Shown: positions 36,701 through 49,012 of the stretch, piece by piece
How the letters are laid out: every line of letters starts with the position of its first letter
Numbering within the stretch: position 1 is the first letter of the stretch
DNA from: Earliella scabrosa
Taxonomy: Eukaryota; Basidiomycota; Agaricomycetes; Polyporales; Polyporaceae
Reading direction: 5' to 3'
Assembly (NCBI GenBank): GCA_022605405.1
Contig: JABYQQ010000002.1
Location: 3,472,001 to 3,536,000 of the forward strand
Length of the DNA stretch: 64,000 bases
The notes under the pieces: generated by a model
What the model saw: the letters and a program-made list of their open reading frames with translations, nothing else
What the model was told of the DNA's origin: nothing
Databases searched by the model: none
Made by a program: the position numbers and the translations under genes

Positions 36701-38959
36701 TCTGGGACAGTTGGGTCGGCCGAGACCGGCGCAGGGTACTCCGTGGGAGCGCCCACGTCTGTATCAACTTTGACAGGAGGAACTTCTACTGTCTCCGTCT
36801 GAGGCGCCGATTCTGTCGCAACCGCGACAGGCGTTGGATCCACGTAAGCCTGTCCGAACTTTCTGGTTAGGGACAATAGTAGCACGATGCGATGAGACGA
36901 ACCTGTGAGTGTTCTTCCTCAGATACAACCTCGTCCACCAGATAGTCTGCGGCGGAGAACGGAATCTCGTCTTCGTGGGTCGAAGCGATGTCATCGTCCT
37001 TCGAAGCGGTGAGTGGGATGCCCTCGTCCTCTCCACAGACTTTCTCTTCCTTGTGCTCGATTGCGGAGAAGCTGGGTTCGGCATAGTCATCGAAGGTGAG
37101 CGCTTCACTCCGGCTGGGAGGAAGGTCACCGAAATCCATGGCATCCTCGTTCACAGGCTCGAAAGCGCCGTACATAGCACTCGAGGAGTGAGGAGGTTCC
37201 ACACTGCCCAGGTCAAAGTCGTTGTCGTAAAAGTCCATGACGGAGGAGTTGGGAGGTGCGGCTTCGGTGGCCACAGCTGCGTCAGACGGCGAGGGGGCCA
37301 CATCGTCTTCGTCTTCATCATCGCTTATGGAGATGATCTCGGGTGGTCCGTCAGCTAGGTGACCAGACCCAGTGGCTATCTTTCCAGGGAATGCAGGCGG
37401 CCAGTTCCAGTTCACATCTTTGGACAATGTAGCGGAAGGCGGCGACGGCAAACGTTCTGCGCTGTGTTCTTGGACTGCACCTCCATCGATGCTGACATCT
37501 TGCGGCTGCTGCTGTTCCTGGAGATCGGCAGCACTCGTTTCAGCCACATCAGCGTACAAGTCATCGACATCGACGATGTCAATGTCGGCCGTGGACCCTG
37601 AGGGCTCTTGTGAAGCGGATGTGACGCCTGGAATGAACGGCTTGTCGTCGTCGCGCGGAGTAAGGTGAGATGGTGTTACATCTGCACCAGCTGGAAGAGC
37701 GTCGCCTCCGGCGTAGAAGTCTTCCGCATACGTACGGGGCCCTTCCCAATGGTCTCGGATCTCCGGAGTTGGGAGTGTTTCGTCGTTCGCGAGCTCTGGC
37801 GGCCAATCAGCTATTGACAAGACGGGAAGAAGACGGGCGCACCATCTTCGTCTTCTTCAGTTGGCAGGACGTGAGGGTTTCCGCCCTGCATAGCACTGGT
37901 CGGGAGGTCACCGCCGGAATAGAAGTCTTCCGCGTAGGTGCGGGGACCGAGCCATGGATCTCGGATATCAAGGTCAGTCTCCTCTGTGCGAGGAGGGAAG
38001 GCTGTAGAGGTGTGAGCCACTCGGCAGGTTCACATTCATTGACCAGACTTACGTTCAGCTTCTTCTTCCCCTTGCTCTTCGTCTTCATCAACGCCTTCGT
38101 CATCGCTATTCACCATGCGGGCAGGAGCAGCGACGTCGGGCTTCCGCAAGAACCGAGCGGGGATAGCGCGCCTGTCGGAGACTGGTACGGGCTGCTCCTC
38201 TGGCTCCTCGTCGGAATCCAGGATCTCGGTGACGTCGTGAGCCGTGGCGGGACCAAGAGCAGGGCTGCTCTGTCGCTCATCGTCGTCCTCTTCGTCGCTT
38301 GAGCCTGCCTCGCTAGCCTCGCCATCCTCCTCCACGTCCACGAGATGCGCATGCGCTTCTCCCTCGTCTTCTGAGGCAACCTCACTCCCCTCGGCCTCTT
38401 CATCGTCATACACGGGCGCAGGACCCGCGTCGTCTTCCTCATCGCTAGCTTGGGAACCATCGTCCTCCTGAACCTCGGCCTCCTCCTCGTCCGAGAGAAG
38501 GTCAATGACCTCCGCCTCGCGCCGCTCCGGCGCCTCTTCCTCCTCTTCCTCCTCGCTCGCACTCCCGTATTCTTCTCCCCCAAACGGCTCTATACCCCAC
38601 CCATCTTCGTCGAACATCTGAGAATCGTCGCCTTCGTCCTCCATATCCTCTTCTCTGGCCCGCTCTTTCCCCTTGGCGAGGCGACGCGCCCGCACCTCCG
38701 CAAACGAGTCTTCCACGCCTTCCTCGTCCTCTTCCGGGCTCTGCTGCTCGCGCTTGGCTGGCATGGGCAGCGGCGGTGCGTCATCGCGTCCGAGAGCGCG
38801 TTTCAACGCGCCAGTAATGTCTCCAATCCACGCGTCAAACTCGGGCTGCGTGAACTTGTCATAGGGATTGTGGATGGGTGCGCGGGGAATTTTGACAGTG
38901 CTTCTAGGAGTCGGATTTGGTGCTCTCGGGTAGCGTGGGGTTGAGTATGGGGTCGCCAT
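33712..38959 (-). CDS. very large acidic, disordered, probably nuclear protein (1680 aa)
   Basis: Function is not recognised. Exons on the minus strand are 38959-38053, 38001-37912, 37810-36903 and 36849-33712; all joints keep frame, giving 1680 residues. Residues 8-60 are the only folded-looking N-terminal part (IPRAPIHNPYDKFTQPEFDA, then WIGDITGALKRALG). Long Asp/Glu/Ser tracts follow. A motif of type IRDxWxGPRTYAEDFY occurs twice, once ending exon 2 and once in exon 3. A Val-Glu repeat occupies about 35760-36000. Basic patches KTKKGKGKGKQR and LKRKRR suggest nuclear targeting. A short ordered block near the C-terminus (VEDLDLSPYLVGVLRQLVGV, then LLREHEVLYLPRPGDNVKVK) precedes a Lys/Arg-rich end (KKRKRGARKRGLKRTR). 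The acidic-plus-basic make-up suggests chromatin or nucleolar association; this is inference. Confidence 0.82.
35760..36000 (-). repeat. coding minisatellite (Val-Glu repeat)
   Basis: Imperfect tandem units on the plus strand (CCTCAACCTCGACG / CTTCAACCTC) encode EVEEVVEVEE-type repeats and then QEVADTVQEVVETE-type heptads inside the large acidic protein. The unit is a multiple of three, so copy-number change would keep frame. Confidence 0.8.
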
Positions 38960-39252
38960 TGCGCCCGGGGTAGAGAGCGAGGAAGTGCAGTTCGTGGTTA
39001 GAGTCCAAGTCAATACGCGAGTCTTCAGACTTAAACGCCCACCTCGCGGGCTATAGTTACGTAATACTTCTCGACTACATCCCAGTAGTCGGTAAGTAAA
39101 CCGTGTTGTAATGCGCCTGAGTGCTAGTCTCTCTTCCTCCTCCTGTCCTTGTCCTCAATACATACTCCCCGTCTGTCTGCGATATCGAATTGTTCGGACA
39201 TCGTTGCTTTGTGCCAACATCTCGATTGGCCGGTGCGACTGCCCTTGTTGGA

Positions 39253-40398
39253 ATGTTCAGAACCCTCTTGACGTCTGCCAGACGCGATTGCCTGCGGCAC
39301 TACCATCACACACCAGTGAAATACTACGTGCAGAGAACCATGGAAGGGAGGCCTCTAGACTACGCAGCTGGACCGCTTGTCTGGATAGATTGTGAGATGA
39401 CCGGGCTAAATCCGCGCACAGACAGGATTCTCGAGATAGCGGTGCGTTCATCTTCGTTCCAACCTCTCCGCGGATGTCTCACTGGTGCGTAGGTCATCAT
39501 CACAAATGGGAATCTGGACAGAGTGGACGAGGGCCTGTCGTACATCATCAAGACTGACAAGGAGGTGCTCGACAAGTATGTTACTCCCACTCCACGTCTG
39601 AACGGCCGTCGTTTGGAGCAGTCGACGTCTGACACGGAGGAACAGAATGGACGAGTGGTGTCGAAACACTCACGGCGCGGTTCGTCAATTATCCTTTTAT
39701 CTTTCGCTCAGGCCAAGCCAGACATGTCACCATCTAGAGCGGTTTGACCGAGGCATGCATTGGATCGCCGCACACCAAGGATTTCGTTCAACAGCAAGTC
39801 CTCGACTACATCAAGAAGTGGATCCCAAAAGAACGGACCGGTGTACTTGCAGGCAACTCCGTCCACATGGACCGTGCATTCCTCGTCGAAGAGATGCCAG
39901 AAGTCGTAGAATGGCTGCACTACCGGTAAGATTGCTGTTATGCGCGCATTAGCAACCCACAACTCATGCACTCTGAAGTATCGTTGGTGAGTATATTCAT
40001 CGTGGTAACTTCTCGCGCAACATGGTTGATCACCTATATCGGGTGCAAGATGTCTCGTCTATCAAGGTACATAAATAGCACCCTTCGTCGTATGACATCA
40101 TGCTGACCTGTCGCTGCAGGAGCTTGCTCGCCGTTGGTACAAGACATCGAATGCGAGGAAGCAACCGCAGGAGCCAGCCCATCGGTAGGCTTCAATTCTC
40201 TCCAGTGCTTTCAGGTACCTTTCATAACACTGCGTAGAGCTCTCGATGACATAGAAGGGTCTATACGGGGTATGTAACTCCACCAATTCTTTTGGCTCCA
40301 TGGCCTTATCATCGAGAACAGAGCTGAAGTGGTACCGAGAGAATCTCTTCCTTCCACCCAGTTTAGGTCCGGTCGTCGAGATCAGCCGCCGTTACTAG
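39253..40398 (+). CDS. REX2: oligoribonuclease / REXO2 (230 aa)
   Basis: This 3'-5' exoribonuclease degrades 2-5-nt RNA in mitochondria and cytosol; it has the DEDDh exonuclease fold. Nine exons: 39253-39441, 39493-39575, 39646-39679, 39738-39925, 39979-39986, 40050-40066, 40120-40184, 40238-40269, 40322-40398, summing to exactly 230 residues. Catalytic motifs: Exo I as LVWIDCEMTGLNPRTDRILE (Asp, Glu), Exo II as GVLAGNSVHMDRAFL (Asp), Exo III as HRALDDIEGSIRELKWYREN (His, Asp). The start at 39253 gives a basic, Ser/Arg-rich presequence (FRTLLTSARRDCLRHY). A second in-frame ATG at 39340 begins MEGRPLDYAAGPLVW and would give a form without it. Exon 5 is only 8 bp. The protein is complete and all active-site residues are present. 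Confidence 0.95.
39979..39986 (+). other. 8-bp microexon in oligoribonuclease
   Basis: Bases T-ATC-GTT-G complete Arg|, Ile, Val and begin Asp. Acceptor CTGAAG and donor GTGAGT flank it. Without it the conserved RIVDVSSIKELARRWY cannot be formed and the frame is lost. Confidence 0.8.
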
Positions 40399-43300
40399 AC
40401 GAGTGCGAGCTGGCCGCGACCGGAGGAGCCCTTGGTCTACACAGTACGTACCTCCACCTGCGTCTACCAAATGACTTCTTTGAGCGTAACAGGTTATCAG
40501 AATCCTCCTGTATGCCGAAGATGTTCCCGGCTATACGTTGTATGACACCGCGTCATCGCATCGCGTGCGTAATTCGCCGTTCATCAGATCCAGTCTGGTG
40601 CCACACAATCGCCTGTGGTCATCTAGACGCATACTTCCGCGCCATACCATCTGGACTGCCTCTCGAACAAGAGATTTTTTGTGACGCATACGTTCCGACA
40701 CAGCCCCGTGGGGTGGGGTGGGCCATGCTAGCCCTGATCACGTAAATGTCGTTCTCGACGCCTTCGCCCCCCTTCCAGACCCTCGCAATCAGCTCTACCC
40801 GCATTGAATGCCTATTCCGGGCGTATGCAGAGGTCTTCCTGTCCCGCACATTCGAAAAGAGGAATGGCGAGTTTTCGCGGTGCCTGCGGCGATTGAATGG
40901 CGTACTTGCGCTTGACCCCGCTCGACCCCGCTCCTCTCAGTCTGTTTATCCGAGCTGTGCCATGGGCGGGCAGTGGTGCTTCCGAGGTTGAGCCTTTGTA
41001 GATACGCTCGCGCTCGATGGGCGGACTTCTTTTGGGCGGTTGTGCTTATTCTGTCGTTGTCTCCTGATTCCTGATGCTTCGTGATGGATTCGTGTTGGGC
41101 AGGTATTCAGAGGTGATTCGCATGGGGACGCTGAGGAGAGGCCGCCGTAGTCGAGGTTGGTAGATCGTCAGTGGTCGAGCACGAACGAGGTGTTTATCAA
41201 CGTTCAATTGCTCATGAGTCGGAACTGTTGGGTTGCCTTTGACGGCATTCAATATTCAAGGCGGGGCTGGTGGTTGGTCTAGATGCGCCTCGATTATGCA
41301 GTCTATCTTTCGATTGAGATTCAGGTTGGCTCTGAAGTGGTTCCGAGACATCTCCGACACTCCCCTCCACACTTGGTGGTGGCCCAGGCGACATCATTGG
41401 CGCTTGTATTAGACGCTCACTGACCGTACTAAGCGCACCACTGTACTACCGTTTCAACCTGAGGGGTGTTCTCAACTCGTACCTTCAGTAAGTGAATATA
41501 GGTAGCATATCATCACCCTAACCCACCGGGGCCATTGTATTGGAGCTTCCTCGCTCCGGAAGGATATCTTCAAACCGCTAACTACGCGGTGCTAGGCTTC
41601 CCAGCGAATCACGTCTAGCAAGGCATGAACAGTTTTTGAACACGGAGAGATTGAGAAATCAGGCCAAAATGAAGAAGCTCAGCCGTCCAAACAGTCCGTC
41701 CGCGGAGCTTGAGCCTGAGCGCGAGCGTATCTATTCAAGGCAGGCTCAACCTCGGAAGCACCACTGCTCAGCCACCGGCTATTGACACAGTCCGGATAAA
41801 CAGACTGAGGGGTGCGGGGTTGAGGGGGGTCTCTGTGGCAAACGCAACCACGTCATTCTATCACCGCAAGCATCGCGAACGCTCGCGATTCCCTTTCTCG
41901 AGGGTGCGGGGCAAGAAGACCTTTGCTTCCGCCCGAGATAGACACTTGGCGCAGATAACGATGATTGCAGCGGTGCAAACGGATGCTCAGGCGTCGAGGG
42001 CGATGCCTATGGCTGGAAAGCCGGGTCGTGTGACCGTGGGCTATCGGGACGAGGTTCTTGCCAGGGGCTGCGTCGGGGTGTGCTTGTCACGAGTAATCTC
42101 CATGTCGAGAGCAGGCTACTCGGCAAGTGGTCGAGACGGGATGATGATGAGGTCTATGAGACGTCTAGCCGTGGCCACCAACGATTGTGTGGTACTAGAC
42201 CGGATCCTATCAACGGCAATCACGAATGAGATGCAATGACGCGGTGGCATTCAATGCACAACCGGGTATATCTTCGGGAAATAGATGAGCGTGATAACGT
42301 GCTACACTGAACATAGTCAGCCGCGGTAATGAGCTTCTCAAGAGGCTAACGTTACCTGGACCGAGCGCGGGATGGGTGCGACCATGACTGGCACGCTCCC
42401 ACACAGAAGTACAACCTGCATGATTGTCGAGACCGCAAGAGGATATCTCCGCAGGATGAATGTAGTAGTCCTGACTCCTTAGTAGATCGGTTAGTAACGG
42501 TGACAAGAATCCAACCATTGGCCACCCTGGGCTGGAATCTCCTCCGCACTCACAAGTACTAGCGTTCGTGGAGTGAATCGTCGGCAGGGATTGCCCTCGT
42601 GCGAATGCATCTGGAGGTCGCGCCCGGTCTCGCCCTCCTTTTGGAACTTGTCTGTAAGGTATAGTTCCTGCGTCGGAGTTCTGTAGAATATGTACCGCGC
42701 GAGCGAGGCCAGAACGGAAGATACGCCGAGAAGGTGATACATATGTGGTTTGACACGAACGTTAGCAGATGTCGACCCGCATGCCTGGTTCCGATCGCCC
42801 GTTTCTCAGTCGAGGGAAATAAAACGCACGAGAGGCGCTCCAATGCGAACAGCGGCCTCCCAGCTAGGCACGAGCGTGTAAAGGCCTTGCCGCATCCTCT
42901 GATGGACGAGCAGAGTCTTCGTGACTCTGGTGGGTGCGACGAGGCGGGTGCAGAGCTGAGTGTGTCGGTCGTCGGCCAGGCCGCTCTTTGTCGCGCCTGG
43001 AAGGGTCGAAAGTCCCAACTAAGGGAAATTTATCGGACCGCATGATTGCGTCGTCGGTGATGGGAGAAATGCAGCTGCAGCTGTCGGAGTCCCAGGTTCT
43101 GTTCGCCGTGTGTCGTTGAGGGGTCCTCTGAACGTGGTACTTCTGCCACACTAGGTGGCTGAAATGGGGGATGTCGGTCCTGCATGTGTGTCAATGTCGA
43201 AGAGAGGACAACGAGAGGTATCTGAAAACATCTGTGGTGAGCGACCGAAGGTAATCGCAAATGGAGTATTTCGCATGCTTCGCTGACATGAGGTGCCATT

Positions 43301-44628
43301 CTTAACGTTGTCCATCTCGTGTGTCGTTGGAGAGAGCTGCGCAACTCTTGGCGTAGCGATATTGCTTTACAAATGTACACTTTATCGTGTTTGCAAGCAG
43401 GTCCCACTGACTCGGTATGCCGTCGGAAAGGTGGTGCTCACTGAAACCAGTCGTTTGTGCCAAATGAGTACGGCGCTGGCGCGAGACGTGGAGACGAATC
43501 CATGGGTCCCCCCGCGGCACGTCGGTCGGCATCTGCTAGAGATTGCTTGTCGCACCCCGAGTCCAGGGGATGGATACCGGTTATACGAAAGAGGGCTCTC
43601 ATCGAATCCCACCGTCGACTCGTATTTGACACCCAGTGTGTGAACGGTGGGGCCGCATGGGAACACCGCTCGACAGCTTCGTTCGTGCCAGGACGTGAAA
43701 CCTACAAATTACTCGTGCTCGGTCCTCGTAAATTGCATATGCTACTCACACATCGAAGAGACTTGAGGTCAAAGACGTGAATACTTATCTCTTCTACATC
43801 CCTCGTAAGCCTGAGACAGGCACCTCTGCCACGCGTGCGACTCATGGGTTGCACCAGGCCACGAATGTGAGGCACATCCTGTAGCGGGTCTGAGTAGCAG
43901 GAAATCGGCGACGGGCCCATCTCAGTGCGCCTGAACCTGTTGAAGTTGACTCGCCTGAGCGACCGACCTGCCACGTGTGATGGTGGAGGACAGTGACTGC
44001 CGCGGTGCCGGTAATTACCTAAGCGCTGCCGCCATGATGAATCCTTGCTGAAGCCTGATAGTACGTCCACGTACCGCCTGTCGCTTGCTGAACTTGAGTC
44101 GACCGTGCAGACAACGTGTGGTAGAGGGCACGGACACTGACAGTGAGGGAGGGGCGGGCAGCATAGCCACGCGAATCGAGATCCGGAGTCTCGCAAGGCG
44201 CCGAAGGTTACACGACTGTTGACATGCTCCCACCACCAGCATCCCATGCTCGCGCGGGCCGTGGCGTGCACGATATGCTGTGCGAACCGACTGGGATCTG
44301 TCTCCGACGCGCCTCGTCCCTGGCGTTCCCTCCCGGGCCACTTTCAACGTTTCCCAAGCCCATCCCGGATTCCCGGAAAATGTATCCGCGTCCACCTCGG
44401 ATTCTCCCCGCAGTTAAAAGACTTCGGGCTTTCTCTGGAGTCACGCCTGCGCCCTGCATTCAGTCCATCTTAACACGACCCCTCCTGGGCTCGTGGGCCC
44501 CCCGCCTACTTGCTTCGTCCCCTGCCCCAGCCTTATCATCCGATCTCACCTTCCCCGCCGTTCCGCCTTGACACCAGCGCCTCCTCTCATCCATTAGCCC
44601 GACTCCTTACGACTGCTCACGCGATACG
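40399..44628. other. 4.2-kb gene-poor region
   Basis: I read both strands and found no domain-bearing frame. The longest frame, 176 codons at 41709-42239 (+), is Arg/Ser/Ala-rich and lacks features. Minus-strand frames near 42490-43020 have some coding-like composition but no family match and no joinable exons. The last 300 bases are C-rich, as expected for the promoter and 5' UTR of the next gene. Confidence 0.5.
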
Positions 44629-47166
44629 ATGTCTCAGCCCTCCTTCATTGACGACCCAGAGAAGGGCGTCCTCGATACGCTCACACCTCTACCAGTCCTG
44701 CCTGTCTCGTCGAAGGCAGTGATACAAGATGCTGCTGTCGGGCTCGAAGCACAATCAGGGAAGAAGGAGTCGGATGAGGACCTTGTCATGGCTCAGGCGA
44801 GGAAGGACCCGTCGTCCTCAAACAAACCAAAACGGACGGCGAGCAGCTGGGTTCGCTTCCAGCTATGGTTCAACACATATAGGTGAGCTCCCTACTTGCA
44901 ACGGAGTTGATTTGGAGTCGCGTACTGAGGCTCTCGCAGGAAGTTCTACATCTTCGTCACAACTCTGAACGGCATCGGTCTCTTCCTTGCAGCAATCAAC
45001 TTCTGGACATATCCCCGGCGATACACCGGTGCCTTCATTCTTGGCAATCTCTTCTTCGCTATCCTCATGCGCAACGAGCTGTTTGGACGATTGTTGTACA
45101 TGTTCGTCAACAAGTGCTTTGCGAAGGTACGAACCCGGATCAGAGTCATGCACACGCGCAAGACACGCTGACTTCATTCATGCCCAGTGGACGCCATTAT
45201 GGTTCAGACTGGGCTGCACATCCGTCCTCCAGCACCTAGGCGGCATTCACTCCGGATGTGCAACCTCAGGCTTCGTCTGGCTTATCTTCCGCGTCACGCT
45301 CATCTTCATCGACCACAAGGACAACCACGATGCAGTCTTGATAATGGGCGTTATCACCAACCTCGCCGTCGCTGTCAGCATCCTTAGCGCCTTCCCTTGG
45401 GTACGGAATACGCACCATAAGTACGTGTCCACCATCTCCGCGCCTTCCTTACACGCGTTCTCACGATTGCGCGCAGCGTCTTCGAAAGGCACCATCGGTT
45501 CATCGGTTGGTGAGTACCGCGTTTCCCGATTTGGAACAGGTTCGTCCTCCGTACTCACAGACTTCGTCCGTAGGATTGGGCTTCTCTCAAGTAGGCATCG
45601 TTTTCTTGGCGCTGAACTCCAGTAGGGCGGTATCCTCGCACGCCTTCGAGTGATCCTCTTCTTCGGGCGGGCCCGCAGTAGGCGGCCGCTGCACCATACG
45701 ATCCAAGCCCTTCCAATTGGCCAACACGGTGCTGACCACTGCTTTCTTTTCTTAGCATGGGTCTTCGTCGTCCTCGGTGACAGTTACGACCTCGACACCC
45801 ACAGCTGGAACCCAGACGGGATCCGCGTTATCCGCCAACAGGACTTCTGGTACACTTTCGGTATGACGATATTGTACGTGTCGATATTTTGTACCCTAGT
45901 TCCACGTGCTGGAACCGATGACACCGATTCGCTGACGTCTTATCGGACCCCATAGCATCCTCATCCCGTGGTTCACCGTGCGAGAAGTCAAGGTCGACAT
46001 CGAGGTGGTGAGTACTCCTGCACAAAGCGGGTATAGCCCCTCCGAACTGTGCCGTGCTGAGCTTTACTCCGCCTTCTGCAGCCGTCTCCGAAGGTGGCAA
46101 TCTTACGGTTCGAGCGGGGCATGCAGCAGGGTCTCCTCGCGCGGATATCTCGCTCATCGGTCATGGAGTACCACGCGTTCGGTATCATCTCGTGAGTTGC
46201 GCAGTTGTCTTGCTCTCGCAGACAGCATGTCTGACGGCCGCCGCTTCCGCTCCACGCATCTGTCAGGGAGGGTGTGCATGCGAAGTACCACTACCTCATC
46301 TGTGGTGTGCAGGGCGACTTCACTCGCTCGCTCGTCAACGACCCTCCCACGCACCTATGGACACGGCAGCTGAAGGTGGGCGAGCGATGATTCAGCTACG
46401 ATGTTTCGTGTTGACGTGAGGCGCGCTCCAGTTTGCCGGTGTGTCGCACACCTCGACGCTCTACAAGCGGGGTATCCGGGTCTGCACGGGCACGGGTCTC
46501 GGCGCGGCGCTCTCGACGTGCCTTCAGGTACTGCCTGTCATACAAACCTGTCCTCGAGCTGAATGGGGCTGACTTCCTCCGTTCTGTTAGAACCCCGACT
46601 GGTGAGTACCTGTTTTCTGCTCCGGTGGGGCGCGGGGGCGCTGCCCCGCATCATACTGCCCGCGCTCTCCCGCGCTGTCAAGCCCGGCAGCTGGCGATTG
46701 GATATCCAGGCCTAATCCGACGCTGACTCACTGCGGCCAGGTACTTGATATGGATTGGCTCCGACCAGGAGAAGACCTTCGGTCCCACCATCTCCGGTCT
46801 CATCCACAAGCACATCGCGCCCGAGCGCATGTGTCTATGGGACTCCAAGGCGCGAGGTACGCTCTACTCGTAACTGGTTCGTGCCCGTCCGAGTGCCCCG
46901 CTGACTGCCTTTCTGCCAGGCGGTCGTCCCGACGTCATGAAGCTTGTGAAAGATGCGTACCACGCATGGGGCGCAGAGGTAGTCTTTATTACATCAAATT
47001 GGGCGGGAAACCAAGAGATCATGGAGGGCTGCAAGGAGGCCGGCATCCCAGCATTTGTAAGTCTCTTGCTCTCCGGTGCTTGCAGCAACGAAAGGACGCA
47101 GCGCGCGTGGCGCGTACTGACACCTTTCCGCTTTTCCATTCACAGGGCACCCTGTGGGACTTCTGA
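44629..47166 (+). CDS. TmpA-like integral membrane reductase-type protein
   Basis: It resembles fungal TmpA proteins: a membrane domain followed by a cytosolic ferredoxin-reductase-like nucleotide-binding domain; Aspergillus TmpA is linked to conidiation signalling. The N-terminal 85 residues are cytosolic and Ser/Lys-rich. Membrane segments include FYIFVTTLNGIGLFLAAINF, GAFILGNLFFAILMRNELF, AVLIMGVITNLAVAVSILSA, STWVFVVLGD and FWYTFGMTILILIPWFTV. The cytosolic part has MQQGLLARISRSSVMEYHAF (flavin-side strand), the pyridine-nucleotide motif VCTGTGLGAALSTCL, and NPDWYLIWIGSDQEKTFGP. It ends AGIPAFGTLWDF. Introns are many; one coding exon (46591-46601) has 11 bp, and the 46602-46740 intron is 139 bp. 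Every joint checked restores the family sequence, so it is likely functional. Bound flavin and electron acceptor are not proven. Confidence 0.82.
46591..46601 (+). other. 11-bp microexon in TmpA-like gene
   Basis: AACCCCGACTG sits between acceptor GTTAG and donor GTGAGT. It encodes Asn-Pro-Asp and two bases of Trp, bridging CLQ to WYLIWIGS. Confidence 0.78.
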
Positions 47167-49012
47167 GCGCACCAGCCACTGGCCGTCGTTGCTCGCACTC
47201 CACATCGCCCGACTGCTGGCGTGCCAAGGGGCGTGGAGGCTAAAGCGTATTATTAGACCACTCCGTGCGACGGAACTCGATGAAACGCTCCAGGAGCCTC
47301 CCGCCACCCCTGCGCTCGCTCTGCTTTCGCACCGGTACCTCTCTGCTTCTTTACCTGACCAATGGCCGCTGGCCGCCGCTCGGCACGTACGTATATGTAT
47401 CACGCCTGCCGCCCACAACGCACGTATCTTATTGGTTACGCTCCACGGTCTCGACCCACCACGCATCATAGTTCGCTCTCCAGTACGAGTATCTTACCTA
47501 GATATGTTGGCCTCATCCCCCACATTATTCGCAATCCGGCCGAACCCTTCCCAGCGGCAGCACATAGGTGCGCGTCCCACGGGAATATGTATTGTAGCTC
47601 GTCAGCACCACGTCGTCGGAGACACAATGTACTATTTCTTGCGATGATCATGGCGCCCTGGCACAAGCTTAAGCCTGAGGAACTGCCAGTGTCAGGAAAG
47701 GTCTGTGGCGCACTCAGTAGGCTCGGAGTCAGAGTTGGGCATGACAATGTGCATAGGTGTGGCCCGCGGTGGATGAGCGTGAGGTGTAATAAGCCTCGGC
47801 ACCGAATGGTAGACAGCTCACGCAACACTTAGGAGCAGCAGGTGGAACCTCCGTCGGAGTGCCGTGAAACGATCATTGACCGAGAATTGAGATGAGGGGA
47901 TATCAGTGAACAGGGGGATGTAAGTACTGCCACAAGGCAGACATCATGTATCGGAGGATGCACTCCGCATGTCATCCACATGGTTTGTCGCACCGCTCGC
48001 GGGCGCCGGGCCCTCTCACCATGTCAGAGCCACCCTCCCTGAAGAATGGTGACTATGTCGTGGTAGAGATGGTGCGGCGATGTCTTGCGGTACATTGATT
48101 TGATTTGATCAGCGTGTGAGATACCACGGCGGGTAGCGCATCGTACCAGTTACATAGCAGTACTTCTCTCACAGTCCAAACCCTCAACAGCGCGATGGGG
48201 GCATACAGGTAGACTGCCTTCTGAAAGTAATGAGACACCGTCAGTGAATAGCGAAAACTTGCAAGGTTCCAATATTGCGTTCACTTAGAGTACTGAGGTT
48301 CCGACTGGCAGTTCTTCTTGTTCGCATTGGAGTCTATTACTTTCCCCCGCCACCATCCCCGCGCCTTCTCGCCGCCTCCAATCGCACACTCTAACTCCTG
48401 CTCTATATCGCACATGCCAGTGCCGGTCTTGTATGGGAGACCGCTTTTCAAGTCCCACCATTTGAGCACCTACATAGTATGGTCGGTTCAAGTGCGCGGC
48501 GTGACGCTCGCGGCCTGGAGTCAACTTTGCCTCCTGTCGAAGATCTTCTGCCTGTTATCCGCGGCCCAGCCTCCAATGGTACCGTTTCACGAGGCTCACG
48601 GAAATCTCCCATGACAAGTGGCGTGGTAGAGTGCCTGCCGATCATATTTTGGCTCACCCTGAGAACTCGCCCACCGTTTGAGCACCTCAACATGGCCAGC
48701 AGTCACACCGCGGTACTCACCGTGTTCCCAGTCGGCCGACCGCCAGCCTCGCAGGCTCTTTCCTAGAGTACCCCATGAGGTTCGACCTAGCAATATGATC
48801 AGTTTGGAGTAGTACCTGCTTCATCAATGACTCGTCATACGGAGGAGGCTCATCTCGCATACTTCACAACGGATCAGTAATGCATGCGGCACCGCGCATG
48901 TCCCCGCGATGCATCATACAACTTTGCACCTAGTATGTAACACAACCTGAGACTCGACCGTACAATAGATGTAACCCCATCGCGGTCCAGTTGCCCTCCC
49001 AAATCCCGTCAA
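47167..49012. other. intergenic between TmpA-like and HET genes
   Basis: This is a convergent region of 1.8 kb. No gene is supported. A 17-base word near 48454 recurs with one change at 48668 (CCACC.TTTGAGCACCT); no larger repeat surrounds it. Confidence 0.5.

Noticed and set aside
41709..42239. 176-codon plus-strand ORF in the gene-poor region
   Set aside because: Arg/Ser/Ala/Met-rich, no domain and no homologous neighbour; probably chance.
48454..48690. Short repeated word CCACC.TTTGAGCACCT, 214 bp apart
   Set aside because: Similarity does not extend beyond about 20 bases, so chance cannot be excluded.
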